51,009 nt of DNA from Prevotella sp. UBA2739 (GCA_002353525.1 DEJV01000032.1:1-51009), one strand, 5' to 3'. Counted from the stretch's first letter, positions 17,525-26,973 are shown. Made by a program: numbers and translations. The notes: generated from the letters alone by a model not told the origin.

Positions 17525-18631
17525 TTAAATCGTAAAATGATTGACTGCCTCAACCACCTGTGCAGCCTCATCGGCCGTCATGGCCGGGTGGATGGGCAGA
17601 CTGAGTTCCTCGCGATGGATGCGCTCGGTGACAGGCAGCGACAGGCCATCCAACAGTCCTTCATAACAGTGCTGACGGTGGGGCGGCACAGGATAGTGGA
17701 TGAGCGTCTCGATGCCGGCCTTGGCGAGATGCTGCTGCAGCTGGTCGCGACAAGGACTGAACACGGGGAAGAGATGCCACACATTGGCCTCGTCGGCAGT
17801 GGCTGCGGGCAAGGTGACCAGCGGGTTGGTGATGCCAGAAACATACTGGCGGGCGATGGCCCTGCGCCGTTGGTTGTCGGCATCCAGATAACGGAGCTTC
17901 ACGGAGAGCACCGCTGCCTGCAGCTCGTCCATGCGTGAGTTGCGCCCGCAATGGTCGAACACATATTTCTGCTTAGAGCCATAGTTGCCCAGTGCACGCA
18001 CCATGCGGGCCAGCGCGGCATCGTTGGTAGTCACGGCACCGGCATCGCCCATGGCCCCGAGGTTCTTTCCGGGATAGAAGCTATGGCCGGCGGCATGTCC
18101 CAGACTGCCCGTGCGACGGTCCTGGAAGCAGCAGCCGTGAGCCTGGGCATTGTCTTCGACGAGCAACAGTCCGTTTCGCCGGCAGAGTTCCCCTACCCTT
18201 TCGGTGTAGGCGCAGCGGCCGTAGAGATGAACTATCATGACCGAGCGCGTGCGCGGCGAGAGATGACGCTCTATCTGTTCGTCATCGATCTGCAGCGTGT
18301 CCATGCGCGGCTCTACCAGCACAGGCACCAACCGGTTCTCAGTGATGGCCAGGATAGAGGCGATGAACGTGTTGGCGGGTACGATGACCTCGTCGCCCTC
18401 GTGCATCAGTCCCATCTCGATGTAGGCCCGATAGATGAGGGTGAGCGCATCGAGACCGTTGCCGACGCCCACACAATGACTGGTACCGATGAAGGAGGCA
18501 TAGCGTTGTTCGAAGCTTCTGACCTCCTCGCCCTGCAGATACCATCCCGACGCGGCCACACGGCAGAGCGCCTGACGAAGTTCCTCGCCATGCATGTCGT
18601 TCACCTTCTGTAAATCCAGAAATCTGATCAT
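17525..18631 (-). CDS. DegT/DnrJ/EryC1/StrS aminotransferase (FdtB/QdtB-like)
   Basis: A PLP-dependent aminotransferase of 368 residues making an amino sugar nucleotide. The cofactor Asp lies in LLVEDNAQAHG (D160) and the PLP lysine in HSFYPGKNLGAMGDAG (K189). GVGNGLDALTLIYRAY and DEVIVPANTFIASILAITEN are the family's substrate/PLP block, and NSRMDELQAAVL closes the active site. Similarity is greatest to enzymes that aminate dTDP-3-keto-6-deoxyhexoses. No ketoisomerase or dTDP-glucose enzyme is in the window, so the substrate must be made elsewhere. It is the first gene of the - strand operon. Confidence 0.9.
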   Translation of the reverse strand: MIRFLDLQKVNDMHGEELRQALCRVAASGWYLQGEEVRSFEQRYASFIGTSHCVGVGNGLDALTLIYRAYIEMGLMHEGDEVIVPANTFIASILAITENRLVPVLVEPRMDTLQIDDEQIERHLSPRTRSVMIVHLYGRCAYTERVGELCRRNGLLLVEDNAQAHGCCFQDRRTGSLGHAAGHSFYPGKNLGAMGDAGAVTTNDAALARMVRALGNYGSKQKYVFDHCGRNSRMDELQAAVLSVKLRYLDADNQRRRAIARQYVSGITNPLVTLPAATADEANVWHLFPVFSPCRDQLQQHLAKAGIETLIHYPVPPHRQHCYEGLLDGLSLPVTERIHREELSLPIHPAMTADEAAQVVEAVNHFTI

Positions 18632-18716
18632 CCGGTATCTTTGTTTTTATTATTTAACGTACACACGCGGGAATTATTGTATTTCGGGGCGGAAGAATCG
18701 AAAAACCAAACAATAG

Positions 18717-18747
18717 GGATTTTCCCCCACCACTTTAGGGAAAATCC
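18717..18747. promoter_or_regulatory. GGATTTTCCC inverted repeat upstream of the secreted Ser/Arg-rich gene
   Basis: GGATTTTCCC (18717-18726) and GGGAAAATCC (18738-18747) form a perfect 10-base inverted repeat with an 11-base spacer, about 70 bases before the next + strand gene. A related palindrome, AGGGAAATCCCT, lies upstream of the peroxidase gene at 31468-31479. It is a candidate regulator binding site; the regulator is unknown. Confidence 0.45.
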
Positions 18748-18819
18748 TTTTGGGAGGTCAATAATTTGTTGTTTCTTTGCATCGTAAACAAGAATGTATC
18801 ACTAAAAAATATAACGATT

Positions 18820-19962
18820 ATGAAGAAGTTTATCCTTGCCTTGACAGCACTGTTAACCATGACAGTATCGGCCAACGCCATGAGTTACGAACAGGCACGT
18901 GAACAAGCTCTTTTCCTCACGGATAAGATGGCGTATGAGCTGAACCTTACCGAAGATCAGTATGAGGCTGCATACGAAATCAACCTCGACTATCTGATGA
19001 GCATCAACAACTACGACGACCTGTACGGCATGTACTGGGAGCGCCGTAATATGGACCTGAGCTATATTCTGCTCGACTGGCAGTACCGGGCTTATTGCGC
19101 AGCCAACTATTTCTACCGTCCTCTCTACTGGGACCGTGGCTACTGGCACTTCGGCATCTATGCCCGCTATCCGCACCGCAGCTATTTCTACTTCGGTCGT
19201 CCTCACTTCTACGTCACCTACCGTGGCGGTCACAGCTGGCACATGAACGGCGGACGCAGCTGGTATCACGGACGTAACTGGGGTATGGCTCACCGCAATG
19301 TCACTGGCGGACGTGGCTTCGGCATGCGCAACGGCTTCGACCGTGGTGACTATAGAAACCACAGCATTGACAGAGGCCACAACGACCGGGGCATCGGCAC
19401 TCGCGGCAGCGGACGCAGCATGGAGAACCGTGGCAGCATGAACCGGGGCGGATTCGGCAACAGCCGTAGCATCGAGAACCGGGGCAGCATGAACCGGGGC
19501 GGCGTGGGCAACAACCGCAGCATGGACCGTGGCACAATGGATCGCAGTGGCAGCCGCAGCATGGACCGCAGTGGCTCTTATGGCAGCAGCCGCAGCATGG
19601 ATCGCAGTGGTTCGTATGGCAGCAGTCGCAGCATGGATCGCAGTGGCTCTTATGGCAGCAGCCGTAGCAGTTCATTTGGCAGCAGCCGTAGCAGCTCGTT
19701 CGACAGAAGTCGCAGTAGTTCATTTGGCAGCAGCCGCAGCAGCTCATTTGGCCGTAGCAGTTCTCGCGAGAGCAGCACCCGTGCCACCACAGCTCCCAGC
19801 CGTAGCAACTTCTCGACCGGTCGCAGCAGCTCGCACAGCATGTCAGCTCCCAGCCGCAGCTTCTCACCCAGCCGTTCGTCAGGCGCCAGCATGGGTTCAC
19901 GCGGTGGTGGTCACTCAAGCAGCCGCAGCTCCAGCCACGGCAACTTTGGCGGAAGAAGATAA
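18820..19962 (+). CDS. Secreted Ser/Arg/Gly-rich low-complexity protein
   Basis: A 380-residue protein with signal peptide KKFILALTALLTMTVSANA. A short N-terminal region (SYEQAREQALFLTDKMAYEL and LNLTEDQYEAAYEINLDYL) is helical, followed by a Tyr/His/Trp-rich segment. From about residue 195 on it is a repeat region dominated by Ser, Arg and Gly, including three copies of SYGSSRSMDRSG and several RGSMNRGG units. No catalytic domain is visible. I chose the ATG at 18820 because it opens directly into the signal peptide; an upstream in-frame ATG at 18766 does not. The basic repeats could bind nucleic acid or anionic polysaccharide (inference). Confidence 0.75.
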   Translation: MKKFILALTALLTMTVSANAMSYEQAREQALFLTDKMAYELNLTEDQYEAAYEINLDYLMSINNYDDLYGMYWERRNMDLSYILLDWQYRAYCAANYFYRPLYWDRGYWHFGIYARYPHRSYFYFGRPHFYVTYRGGHSWHMNGGRSWYHGRNWGMAHRNVTGGRGFGMRNGFDRGDYRNHSIDRGHNDRGIGTRGSGRSMENRGSMNRGGFGNSRSIENRGSMNRGGVGNNRSMDRGTMDRSGSRSMDRSGSYGSSRSMDRSGSYGSSRSMDRSGSYGSSRSSSFGSSRSSSFDRSRSSSFGSSRSSSFGRSSSRESSTRATTAPSRSNFSTGRSSSHSMSAPSRSFSPSRSSGASMGSRGGGHSSSRSSSHGNFGGRR

Positions 19963-19966
19963 TTTT

Positions 19967-20115
19967 AGTTGAGAACTGAGAGTTGAGAACTGAGAGGTTT
20001 TCCTAACTGATAGTTGATAACTGAGAACTGAGAGGTATGATTACTCTTTGGGTTGTGATTCCAACTCGAAAGCTAATCATACCCCTCAGTTCTCAGTTAT
20101 CAGTTCTCAACTAAT
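19967..20115. repeat. Large imperfect inverted repeat between converging genes
   Basis: The left part is built from TTGAGAACTGAGAGT-type units ending in ACTGAGAGGTATGATT (to about 20042). The right part, from AATCATACCCCTCAGTTCTC (20077) to TTCTCAACTAA (20114), is its reverse complement with few mismatches. Arms are about 36-39 bases with a loop of about 34 bases. It may act as a bidirectional terminator, or be a remnant of a small inverted-repeat element. Confidence 0.75.
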
Positions 20116-20612
20116 AAAATTCGGCATTCGGCGTTAGTCATACGCGGAATCTCGGGCATTGTTTTTTGGTGGTAGACTGCCTGGATGGCTTTGTTGATGA
20201 TGCCATGTCCCACGGCCACGACCGTCTGGTTGGGGAAATGGCTACGGACGAACGACAGGAAGTCGGCGGCACGGCGCTTGAGGGCATCCAGACTTTCCAC
20301 ATTCTCGGGGAAGTCGAGTCCCTTCAGGTCGGGAATATAACGGCCGGTGAAGTCACCCCAGTCGCGCTCGCGCAACAACGCAGTCTGCACCACTTCTTTT
20401 CCGTGAGGTTGCGCTATGATGGCACAAGTATCCACCGAGCGCTTCAGATCGCTGGAAATGAAAGCATCGACAGGCTCGCCAAAGAACTTATCTCTCAGCA
20501 TTTCAGCCTGTTCTATTCCGTGCGGGGTCAGTTCGCCCTGTGTCTGTCCTTGCATGATTTGGTGCACATTGTCCACCGTTTCTCCATGCCTCACCAAATA
20601 TAATTTCGTCAT
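20100..20612 (-). CDS. Histidine phosphatase (phosphoglycerate mutase-like) family protein
   Basis: A 170-residue branch-1 histidine phosphatase. LYLVRHGETVDN carries the catalytic R-H-G (H9), ISSDLKRSVDT the second Arg, and VVAVGHGIINKAI the second His. It resembles CobC/PhoE-type small phosphatases, but no cobamide genes are nearby, so the substrate is open. A minus-strand TAATTTTG -7 element (20637-20630) lies just upstream, divergent from the next gene's promoter. Confidence 0.88.
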   Translation of the reverse strand: MTKLYLVRHGETVDNVHQIMQGQTQGELTPHGIEQAEMLRDKFFGEPVDAFISSDLKRSVDTCAIIAQPHGKEVVQTALLRERDWGDFTGRYIPDLKGLDFPENVESLDALKRRAADFLSFVRSHFPNQTVVAVGHGIINKAIQAVYHQKTMPEIPRMTNAECRILLVEN

Positions 20613-20660
20613 AACAAATAATTTTCCTGCAAAATTACGAAATTATCCACAATTTTTTAT

Positions 20661-20668
20661 TATCTTTG
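20661..20668 (+). promoter_or_regulatory. -7 element TATCTTTG of the EEP-family gene
   Basis: TATCTTTG lies 24 bases before the start at 20692. No clear TTTG -33 element is visible. It faces away from the histidine phosphatase promoter, so the 79-base gap holds divergent promoters. Confidence 0.65.
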
Positions 20669-20691
20669 TAGGCAAATAACTATAATAACAC

Positions 20692-21735
20692 ATGAAAAGA
20701 CAGTTTCTTTTGACGGCATTCATCCTCCTATTAGGACTAACTGCCTCTGCACAGAAAAAGTACTCGGTTTACGGAGTAGGCTTTTATAATCAGGAGAATC
20801 TCTTCGACACTTGCCATGACGAGGGGAAAAACGACTATGAATACCTGCCCACGGGTACGAACAGATGGGGTGATCTGAAATATACCCATAAGTTAAGAAA
20901 CATGGCTCGTGTGCTGGCAGAGATGGGCACCGACGTGCTGCCAGGTGTGGGCTGCGCCGTCATTGGCCTGTCGGAGGTTGAGAATGCCAAGGCACTGACC
21001 GACCTCATCGCGCAGGAGCCGCTGAAGGCACGCAACATGCAGTTTGTGCATATAGAGGGTCCCGACCGCCGTGGCGTAGACTGTGCCATGCTCTACAATC
21101 CGGCCCTCTTCAGCGTGGACAGCGTGACGCTCTATCCCTATGTGCCTGAGCTGGAGAAAGACAGCACCTTCTTCACCCGTGGATTCCTCACCGTGAGGGG
21201 CACCATGGCCGGCGAGCCCATCGTGGTCATCGTGTGCCACTGGCCCAGCCGTTTCAGCGGTTCGTTCTACCGTGAGTCGGCAGCCCGCCAGGTGAAAGTC
21301 ATCAAAGACAACCTGCTGGCCGAAGACCCGGCACGCAAGGTGTTTGTGATGGGCGACCTGAACGACGACCCGACGAACAAGAGCATGACCGAGTGCCTGA
21401 AATGTAAGGCAGAGATCAAGGACACGGGCGACGGCGAGATGTACAACCCGTGGTACAACGTGCTGAAGAAAGGCACCGGCACACTGATGTACAACGGAGC
21501 CTGGAACCTGTTCGACCAGATTGTGATGACCCCGAATGCCATCGACCGTGAGGCCACACGCGACTTCAGTACGCTGAAATACTGGAAGTGCCAGATATTC
21601 TCGCGCGACTATATGTTCCAGACTGAGGGCAAATACAAGGGCAGCCCCAAGCGCACCCATGCCGGCGGCGTATGGCTCGACGGCTTTAGCGACCACCTGC
21701 CCACCATCGTATATCTTGTAAAAGAACAACAATAA
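20692..21735 (+). CDS. Secreted endonuclease/exonuclease/phosphatase (EEP) family protein
   Basis: A 347-residue exported enzyme with signal peptide KRQFLLTAFILLLGLTASAQ. EEP metal-site motifs appear in order: FYNQENLFD (Asn), VIGLSEVENAKAL (Glu), DRRGVDCAMLYNP, VIVCHWPSRF (His), VMGDLNDDPTNKSM (Asp/Asn pair) and GFSDHLPTIVYL (terminal Asp-His). All are intact, so activity on DNA, RNA or a phosphodiester is likely. It heads a run of genes including uridine kinase and exported OB-like proteins, which fits extracellular nucleic-acid use, but the substrate cannot be read directly. Confidence 0.88.
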   Translation: MKRQFLLTAFILLLGLTASAQKKYSVYGVGFYNQENLFDTCHDEGKNDYEYLPTGTNRWGDLKYTHKLRNMARVLAEMGTDVLPGVGCAVIGLSEVENAKALTDLIAQEPLKARNMQFVHIEGPDRRGVDCAMLYNPALFSVDSVTLYPYVPELEKDSTFFTRGFLTVRGTMAGEPIVVIVCHWPSRFSGSFYRESAARQVKVIKDNLLAEDPARKVFVMGDLNDDPTNKSMTECLKCKAEIKDTGDGEMYNPWYNVLKKGTGTLMYNGAWNLFDQIVMTPNAIDREATRDFSTLKYWKCQIFSRDYMFQTEGKYKGSPKRTHAGGVWLDGFSDHLPTIVYLVKEQQ

Positions 21736-21745
21736 ATCATACACC

Positions 21746-22372
21746 ATGACTATTATCGGTATTGCTGGCGGCACCGGTTCGGGCAAAACCACCGTTGTCA
21801 AGAAGATTGTCCAGGCACTGCCTCCCCACTATGTGGCCGTGGTTCCGCTGGACTCCTACTACAACGACACTTCGGACCTGACCGACGAGGAGCGCCGCCA
21901 CATCAACTTCGACCATCCCGATGCGTTCGACTGGAAGCTGCTGGTGAAACAGATTCACCAGTTGCGCAACGGCGAGGCCATCGAGCAGCCCACCTATTCT
22001 TATATATTAAGCAACCGTCTGCCCGAGACGGTGCACGTGGAGCCTAAGCCCGTCATCATCATCGAGGGCATCATGACGCTCATCAACAAGAAGCTGCGCG
22101 ACATGATGGACCTGAAGATATTCGTGGACACCGACTCCGACGAGCGCCTCATCCGCAACATCCAGCGCGACGTAGTGGAGCGCGGCCGCACGGTGGACAT
22201 GGTCATCAACCGCTACCTCGACGTGCTCAAGCCCATGCACGAGCAGTTTATCGAGCCGACCAAGAAATATGCCGACCTGATTATTCCGCAAGGCGGTGAG
22301 AACCTGAAGGGCATCGGCATCCTGTGTAAGTATATAGAAGGCTTAGTGCCTGACAAGGAGGGAGAACTATGA
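21746..22372 (+). CDS. udk: Uridine kinase
   Basis: Phosphorylates uridine and cytidine with ATP or GTP in pyrimidine salvage. The Walker A loop GGTGSGKTT lies at residues 8-16. PLDSYYNDTSDL carries the catalytic Asp region, NFDHPDAFDWKLL is the uridine-binding block, and KIFVDTDSDERLIRNIQRDV is the lid region. Its 208 residues are normal for the family. It begins ten bases after the EEP gene and overlaps the next gene by ATGA, so the three are probably one operon. Confidence 0.95.
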   Translation: MTIIGIAGGTGSGKTTVVKKIVQALPPHYVAVVPLDSYYNDTSDLTDEERRHINFDHPDAFDWKLLVKQIHQLRNGEAIEQPTYSYILSNRLPETVHVEPKPVIIIEGIMTLINKKLRDMMDLKIFVDTDSDERLIRNIQRDVVERGRTVDMVINRYLDVLKPMHEQFIEPTKKYADLIIPQGGENLKGIGILCKYIEGLVPDKEGEL

Positions 22373-23097
22373 AAATCTGGCAGAGTTCGTTGTTCAGGGC
22401 CATCTGCGCCATTATCGTAGGTGCCCTGTTGCTGAAGTACCGCGAGGAGACAGTCACGTGGATCACCATTCTCATCGGCGTGTTGTTCCTCTTGTCGGGC
22501 ATCGTGTCGGTGGTGGCCTACTATACGGCACGCAAGCGCATGACCGACGTGGAGGTCTATGACGCCGAAGGCAACAAGATTGCCGGTGGCGCACCCACCT
22601 TCCCCATCGTGGGCTACGGCAGCATCATCCTGGGCTTGATACTGGCCCTCACTCCCCATATGTTTATCCACACGCTGATGTACATCCTGGCAGGCATGCT
22701 CATCCTCGGTGCCATCAACCAATATGCGGCACTGGTGGCCGTGCGCCGTTATGGCGAGCTGCCCGTCGGCTATTGGATCTGCCCGTCGCTCATCCTGCTG
22801 GCTGGAGCCGTCATCATTGTGCGCCCGTCGTGGGTGGCCAGTGCTCCGCTGGTTGTCATCGGCTCGTTCATGATTCTCTACGGTGTGGTGGAGTGCATCA
22901 ATGCACTGAAGATTCATTCCGAGCGGAAGAAGATGGAACAGCAGCAAGCCGCAAGTGCTGCGGAGGAAAACCCGACAGCCACGGAGGCCGAGGCCGGGAC
23001 TGGAACCGAGACCGAGGCACCCGCCATCGAGGCACCCGCCAAGGAGGCTGAGCCCGCTGGCGACCATCACGACGATTCGGGCTCGTTTGGCATTTAA
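22369..23097 (+). CDS. DUF308/HdeD-like membrane protein
   Basis: A 242-residue inner-membrane protein with about six hydrophobic segments in pairs (FRAICAIIVGALLLKY, ITILIGVLFLLSGIVSVVAY, GYGSIILGLILALTP, MYILAGMLILGAIN, LILLAGAVIIV, PLVVIGSFMILYGVVECINA), the DUF308 pattern. The C-terminal 60 residues are a Glu/Ala/Pro-rich cytoplasmic tail. HdeD-like proteins are linked to acid stress in enterics, but no function is established here. It is coupled to udk. Confidence 0.82.
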   Translation: MKIWQSSLFRAICAIIVGALLLKYREETVTWITILIGVLFLLSGIVSVVAYYTARKRMTDVEVYDAEGNKIAGGAPTFPIVGYGSIILGLILALTPHMFIHTLMYILAGMLILGAINQYAALVAVRRYGELPVGYWICPSLILLAGAVIIVRPSWVASAPLVVIGSFMILYGVVECINALKIHSERKKMEQQQAASAAEENPTATEAEAGTGTETEAPAIEAPAKEAEPAGDHHDDSGSFGI

Positions 23098-23157
23098 CGC
23101 CAGCGACCCTCATGCCGATTCTTAACGACAATTACTAAAAAAACGATTATAAACACT

Positions 23158-25725
23158 ATGCAGAAAAAGCTAAGATTAGCAGTGATAGCGCTCTGTTTGC
23201 CGCCTGTGCTCTATGCACAGACCAACGAGACGGAGACGCAAAAGGCCAGCACGCTGAGCGAGTCGGCTTTCACTTTCACAGAGGCACAGCTGGGTGAAGA
23301 CGATGACATGTCTCAGAATGTCACCATCATCAATTCGTCCAGCAATGTCTACGCCGGACAGGTAGGATATCTGTTCTCGCCCGTCCGCTTCCGTTATCGT
23401 GCGTTCAACCAGAAATACAATGATGTGTACATCAATGGTACGCCGATGAACGACATGGAGTCAGGCCAGTTCCGCTATTCTCTGGTGGGCGGACTGAACC
23501 AGCAAACCCGCAACGTGGAGTTTGCCCTGCCCTTTGAGAGCAACAACTTCGCCATGACCAACATGGGCGGCTCCAACAACTACAACTTCCGCGCCGGAAG
23601 CATGGCTGCCGGACAACGTCTGACGCTGAGCGCCGCCAACCGTAACTACACCCTGCGCGGCATGTACACCTACGCTTCGGGCTTCAACAGCCGCGGATGG
23701 GCCATCGCAGCCAACCTGACCTACCGCTGGGCCAACAGAGGCTATGTGGAGGGAACATTCTACAATGCCCTGTCGTACTTCTTCGCCGTGCAGAAGAAGT
23801 GGAACAACGGCCACTCGCTGGCGCTCTCCACCTGGGGCAACCCCACCGAGCGCTCTACTCAGGGTGCCTCGACCGACGAGGCCTACTGGCTGGCCAACGA
23901 CTATTACTACAACCCCTACTGGGGCTACCAGAACGGCCACAAGCGCAACTCGCGCGTGGTGAACGACTTTGCTCCGTCGGCCATCCTCACCTGGGACTGG
24001 GACATCAACAAAGACACCAAGCTCGTGACATCAATCTTCGGCAAGTACTCGATGTATAAGAGCACCAAGCTGAACTATAACAACGCGGAGAACCCGCAGC
24101 CCGACTACTGGAAGAACCTGCCCAGCAGCTACTATCAGGTGTGGGTAGCCCAAGACCAGATCATCCAGACCAACGACGAGTCGGCCTTTGCCGACTGGAC
24201 ACGCGCCTATAACCACTGGACGGGCGCGAAAGCCAACCGCCAGATTAACTGGGACCGACTCTACTGGGCCAACAAACAGGCTGCCGCCACAGGTGCCGAC
24301 GCACTCTACTATGTGCAGGCCAAGCACAACGACAACCTGACCTTCAACATCTCCACAACGCTGACCCACAAGCCCACCAAGAACTCGACGCTCAACTACG
24401 GCGTGTTCTACGGCAACAACAAAGGTCACCACTATCAGACCATGGACGACCTGCTGGGCGGCAACTCGTTCCACAACATCAACTCGTATGCCCTCGGCAC
24501 CTACGCCATGGACAACGACTATGTGCAGTACGACCTGAACACCATGGGTGCCAACCGCGCCGGACGACTGGTCTACGAGGGCGACATCTTCGGCTACGAC
24601 TACGACATCAAGGTGCAGAAAGGACAGATGTGGAGCAGCTATGCGCTGACCAGCGGACGCCTGCACTGGATGATTGCCGGCAAGTTTGGCGGCACCAACA
24701 TGTACCGCAAGGGTAACATGCGCAACGGTATGTTCCCCGAGAACTCCTACGGCAAGGGCCTCTCTGCCGACTTCACCGAGGGCGGCGGCAAGACCAGCCT
24801 GACCATGAACGTGGGCAAAGGAAACACCATCTCGCTGGGTGTGGGCTACGAGTGGCGCGCACCACTGGCCACAGCAGCCTTCGTCTCGCCCGAGATGAAC
24901 AACGACTTCGTGAAAGACCTGAAGAACGAGCGCGTGTTCAGCAGCGAGTTCGGCTACCAGCTGCAGGCTTCGTGGCTGCATGCCAGTCTGAATGCCTACT
25001 ACAGCCGTCTGGACCACGTCACCGAATGGCAGAACTTCTACTTCGACGACATCAACTCGTTCTCGTATGTGTCGATGACAGGCATCGAGAAAGAGTTCTA
25101 TGGCGTAGAGCTGGGACTGAACTTCCGTCTCACCTCGTTCCTCGACCTCAAGGCCATCGGCACCTGGAGCGAGGCTAAGAACACCAACAATGCCAACGTG
25201 CGCTTCATGAACTCTACCCGCCGCACCTATACCGACGACATCGTCATGAACAAGGGCATGCGCGAGGCCAGCACACCGCTCACCGCCGGCAGCCTCGGAC
25301 TGAGCTACCACCAGAGCGGATGGTTCATCGACCTGAGCGGCAACTACTACGACCGCATCTACCTCTCCTACTCGCCCTCGATGCGCTATCAGAGCACGCT
25401 CACCACGATGGGCAACGTTGACAACGACGGCAACTACATCGTGCCCGAGCAGACCAAGGGCAAGGGCGGATTCATGCTCGACGGCTCTATCGGCCGCAGC
25501 ATCCGTCTGAAGCGGGGCAGAACACTCTCTATCAACTTCATGGTGACCAACATCCTCAACAACCAGAAGATTGTGACTGGCGGTTACGAGCAGAGCCGAA
25601 GCGACTACACCGTGAAGGCCGACGGCACCATGAACAACCAGCGCGTCTATCAGTTCTCGAAGAACCCGAAGAAATACTACGTCTTCGGAGCCAACGGAAT
25701 GTTGAACCTTTCTTACAGATTCTAA
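23158..25725 (+). CDS. TonB-dependent receptor-like outer-membrane barrel
   Basis: An 855-residue protein with a signal peptide ending in LYAQ. A plug-like domain follows, with FRYRAFNQKYNDVYINGTPM resembling the plug Y-N-x-V-Y-I-N-G block. The remainder is a long series of amphipathic beta strands ending in LNLSYRF with a terminal aromatic residue. No carboxypeptidase-like N-terminal domain and no adjacent SusD-like gene are seen, so it is not a standard SusC. The two following lipoproteins, 12 and 21 bases downstream, are probable surface partners. The imported ligand is unknown. Confidence 0.82.
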   Translation: MQKKLRLAVIALCLPPVLYAQTNETETQKASTLSESAFTFTEAQLGEDDDMSQNVTIINSSSNVYAGQVGYLFSPVRFRYRAFNQKYNDVYINGTPMNDMESGQFRYSLVGGLNQQTRNVEFALPFESNNFAMTNMGGSNNYNFRAGSMAAGQRLTLSAANRNYTLRGMYTYASGFNSRGWAIAANLTYRWANRGYVEGTFYNALSYFFAVQKKWNNGHSLALSTWGNPTERSTQGASTDEAYWLANDYYYNPYWGYQNGHKRNSRVVNDFAPSAILTWDWDINKDTKLVTSIFGKYSMYKSTKLNYNNAENPQPDYWKNLPSSYYQVWVAQDQIIQTNDESAFADWTRAYNHWTGAKANRQINWDRLYWANKQAAATGADALYYVQAKHNDNLTFNISTTLTHKPTKNSTLNYGVFYGNNKGHHYQTMDDLLGGNSFHNINSYALGTYAMDNDYVQYDLNTMGANRAGRLVYEGDIFGYDYDIKVQKGQMWSSYALTSGRLHWMIAGKFGGTNMYRKGNMRNGMFPENSYGKGLSADFTEGGGKTSLTMNVGKGNTISLGVGYEWRAPLATAAFVSPEMNNDFVKDLKNERVFSSEFGYQLQASWLHASLNAYYSRLDHVTEWQNFYFDDINSFSYVSMTGIEKEFYGVELGLNFRLTSFLDLKAIGTWSEAKNTNNANVRFMNSTRRTYTDDIVMNKGMREASTPLTAGSLGLSYHQSGWFIDLSGNYYDRIYLSYSPSMRYQSTLTTMGNVDNDGNYIVPEQTKGKGGFMLDGSIGRSIRLKRGRTLSINFMVTNILNNQKIVTGGYEQSRSDYTVKADGTMNNQRVYQFSKNPKKYYVFGANGMLNLSYRF

Positions 25726-25737
25726 ATCCCTACAGAT

Positions 25738-26973
25738 ATGAAAAAGTACCAATATATTCTACTCGCACTCGTCTGCAGTCTTTTCGCATCCTGTATGGGT
25801 GAAGACTATGCGGAGCCCAATCTGGCAGAGTCGCCTTACGGCAACAACGAACTGACAGAGAGCGGCGTCATCACGATTGCACAACTGAAAGAGAAATATG
25901 CCACCGTCATCTCGCAGAGCAGCATGACCGAGGTGACCGAAGACATCAAGATCAAGGGCATCGTCACCGGCAACGACATCGGCGGCAACATCTACAACGA
26001 GTTTGCCGTGCAGGATGCCACCGGAGCCCTGCTCGTATGCGTCAACCAGGGCGGTCTGTTCGGCTACCTGCCTGTAGGACAGGAAATCCTCATCGACCTG
26101 AAGGGACTCATGCTGGGCGGCTATGGACAGCAGCTCGAGATTGGAGGCATCTACACCAACCTCAACACGGGCGCCAAGTCTATCGGCCGCATGAGCCGCT
26201 ACGTGTGGGCCAACCACTATAAGCTCATCGGACAGGCCGACCCGCAGAAAGCCATCGACCTCATCGAGGTGTTCGACGTCAGCAAGATGCGCGACTCGAA
26301 GTATATGGAAGCCAATGCCGGCAAGCTGATGACCATGAGCGGCGTGACCCTGCAGGATGCCAACGGCACAGCCGTCTATGCGCCCGACGATGGCAGCGTG
26401 ACGCTGACCGCCAACTGTGCCAACCGTGCCTTCACCGGCTATAGCAGCAGCTACCTGGTGTTGCGCACCAGCACCTATGCCGACTTTGCCAATGCCGTGA
26501 TGCCCACCGAGCAGATCGACGTGACGGGCATCTTCACCCGCTATCGCAACACATGGCAGGTATTGCTGCGCTCTGCCGACGACGTGCAGCTCACCCCACA
26601 GTTCTCTATCGACGACCTGCCCGGTTCGGGCTACGGCACAGCCGAGGCTCCGTTCAATGTGGCACGTGCCCTGGCACTCGTAGAGAGCGGCCACCACGAC
26701 CCGGGTGCCGAGGTCTATGTGAAGGGCATCATCTGCAACGTGCAGGAGGTATCTACACAATACGGCAACGCCACCTACTTCATCTCTGACGACGGTCAGG
26801 ACAACAACTCGCTCGAGATCTACCGTGGATATTATCTCGACGGCGAGAAGTTCACCGAAGCCACTGCAGGCAGCATCGTCGCAGGCAAGAAAGTCACCAT
26901 AGCTGGAAAACTGGTGCTCTATGGTACCACCATCGAGTTTACCACAGGCAGCAAAATCATATCTATAGAATAA
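25738..26973 (+). CDS. DUF5689/OB-like lipoprotein
   Basis: A 411-residue lipoprotein (lipobox SLFASC, Cys about 19). The N-terminal part (ITIAQLKEKYATVISQ, IKIKGIVTGNDIGGNIYNEF, VQDATGALLV) is a DUF5689 domain, an OB-fold-like module. The C-terminal unit (about residues 296-411: GSGYGTAEAPFNVARALALV, VYVKGIICNVQEVST, YGNATYFISDDG) is the same module found three times in the next protein. OB folds often bind nucleic acids or glycans. Likely exported to the surface with the barrel upstream. Confidence 0.82.
   Translation: MKKYQYILLALVCSLFASCMGEDYAEPNLAESPYGNNELTESGVITIAQLKEKYATVISQSSMTEVTEDIKIKGIVTGNDIGGNIYNEFAVQDATGALLVCVNQGGLFGYLPVGQEILIDLKGLMLGGYGQQLEIGGIYTNLNTGAKSIGRMSRYVWANHYKLIGQADPQKAIDLIEVFDVSKMRDSKYMEANAGKLMTMSGVTLQDANGTAVYAPDDGSVTLTANCANRAFTGYSSSYLVLRTSTYADFANAVMPTEQIDVTGIFTRYRNTWQVLLRSADDVQLTPQFSIDDLPGSGYGTAEAPFNVARALALVESGHHDPGAEVYVKGIICNVQEVSTQYGNATYFISDDGQDNNSLEIYRGYYLDGEKFTEATAGSIVAGKKVTIAGKLVLYGTTIEFTTGSKIISIE

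Noticed and set aside
23158..25725. SusC/SusD polysaccharide utilisation locus
   Set aside because: There is no SusD-like gene, no carboxypeptidase-like N-terminal domain, and no glycoside hydrolase nearby.
24031..25752. A 573-codon open frame on the - strand
   Set aside because: It is the complement of the TonB-receptor-like gene, which has a signal peptide, barrel strands and a terminal Phe. High GC leaves long spurious frames.
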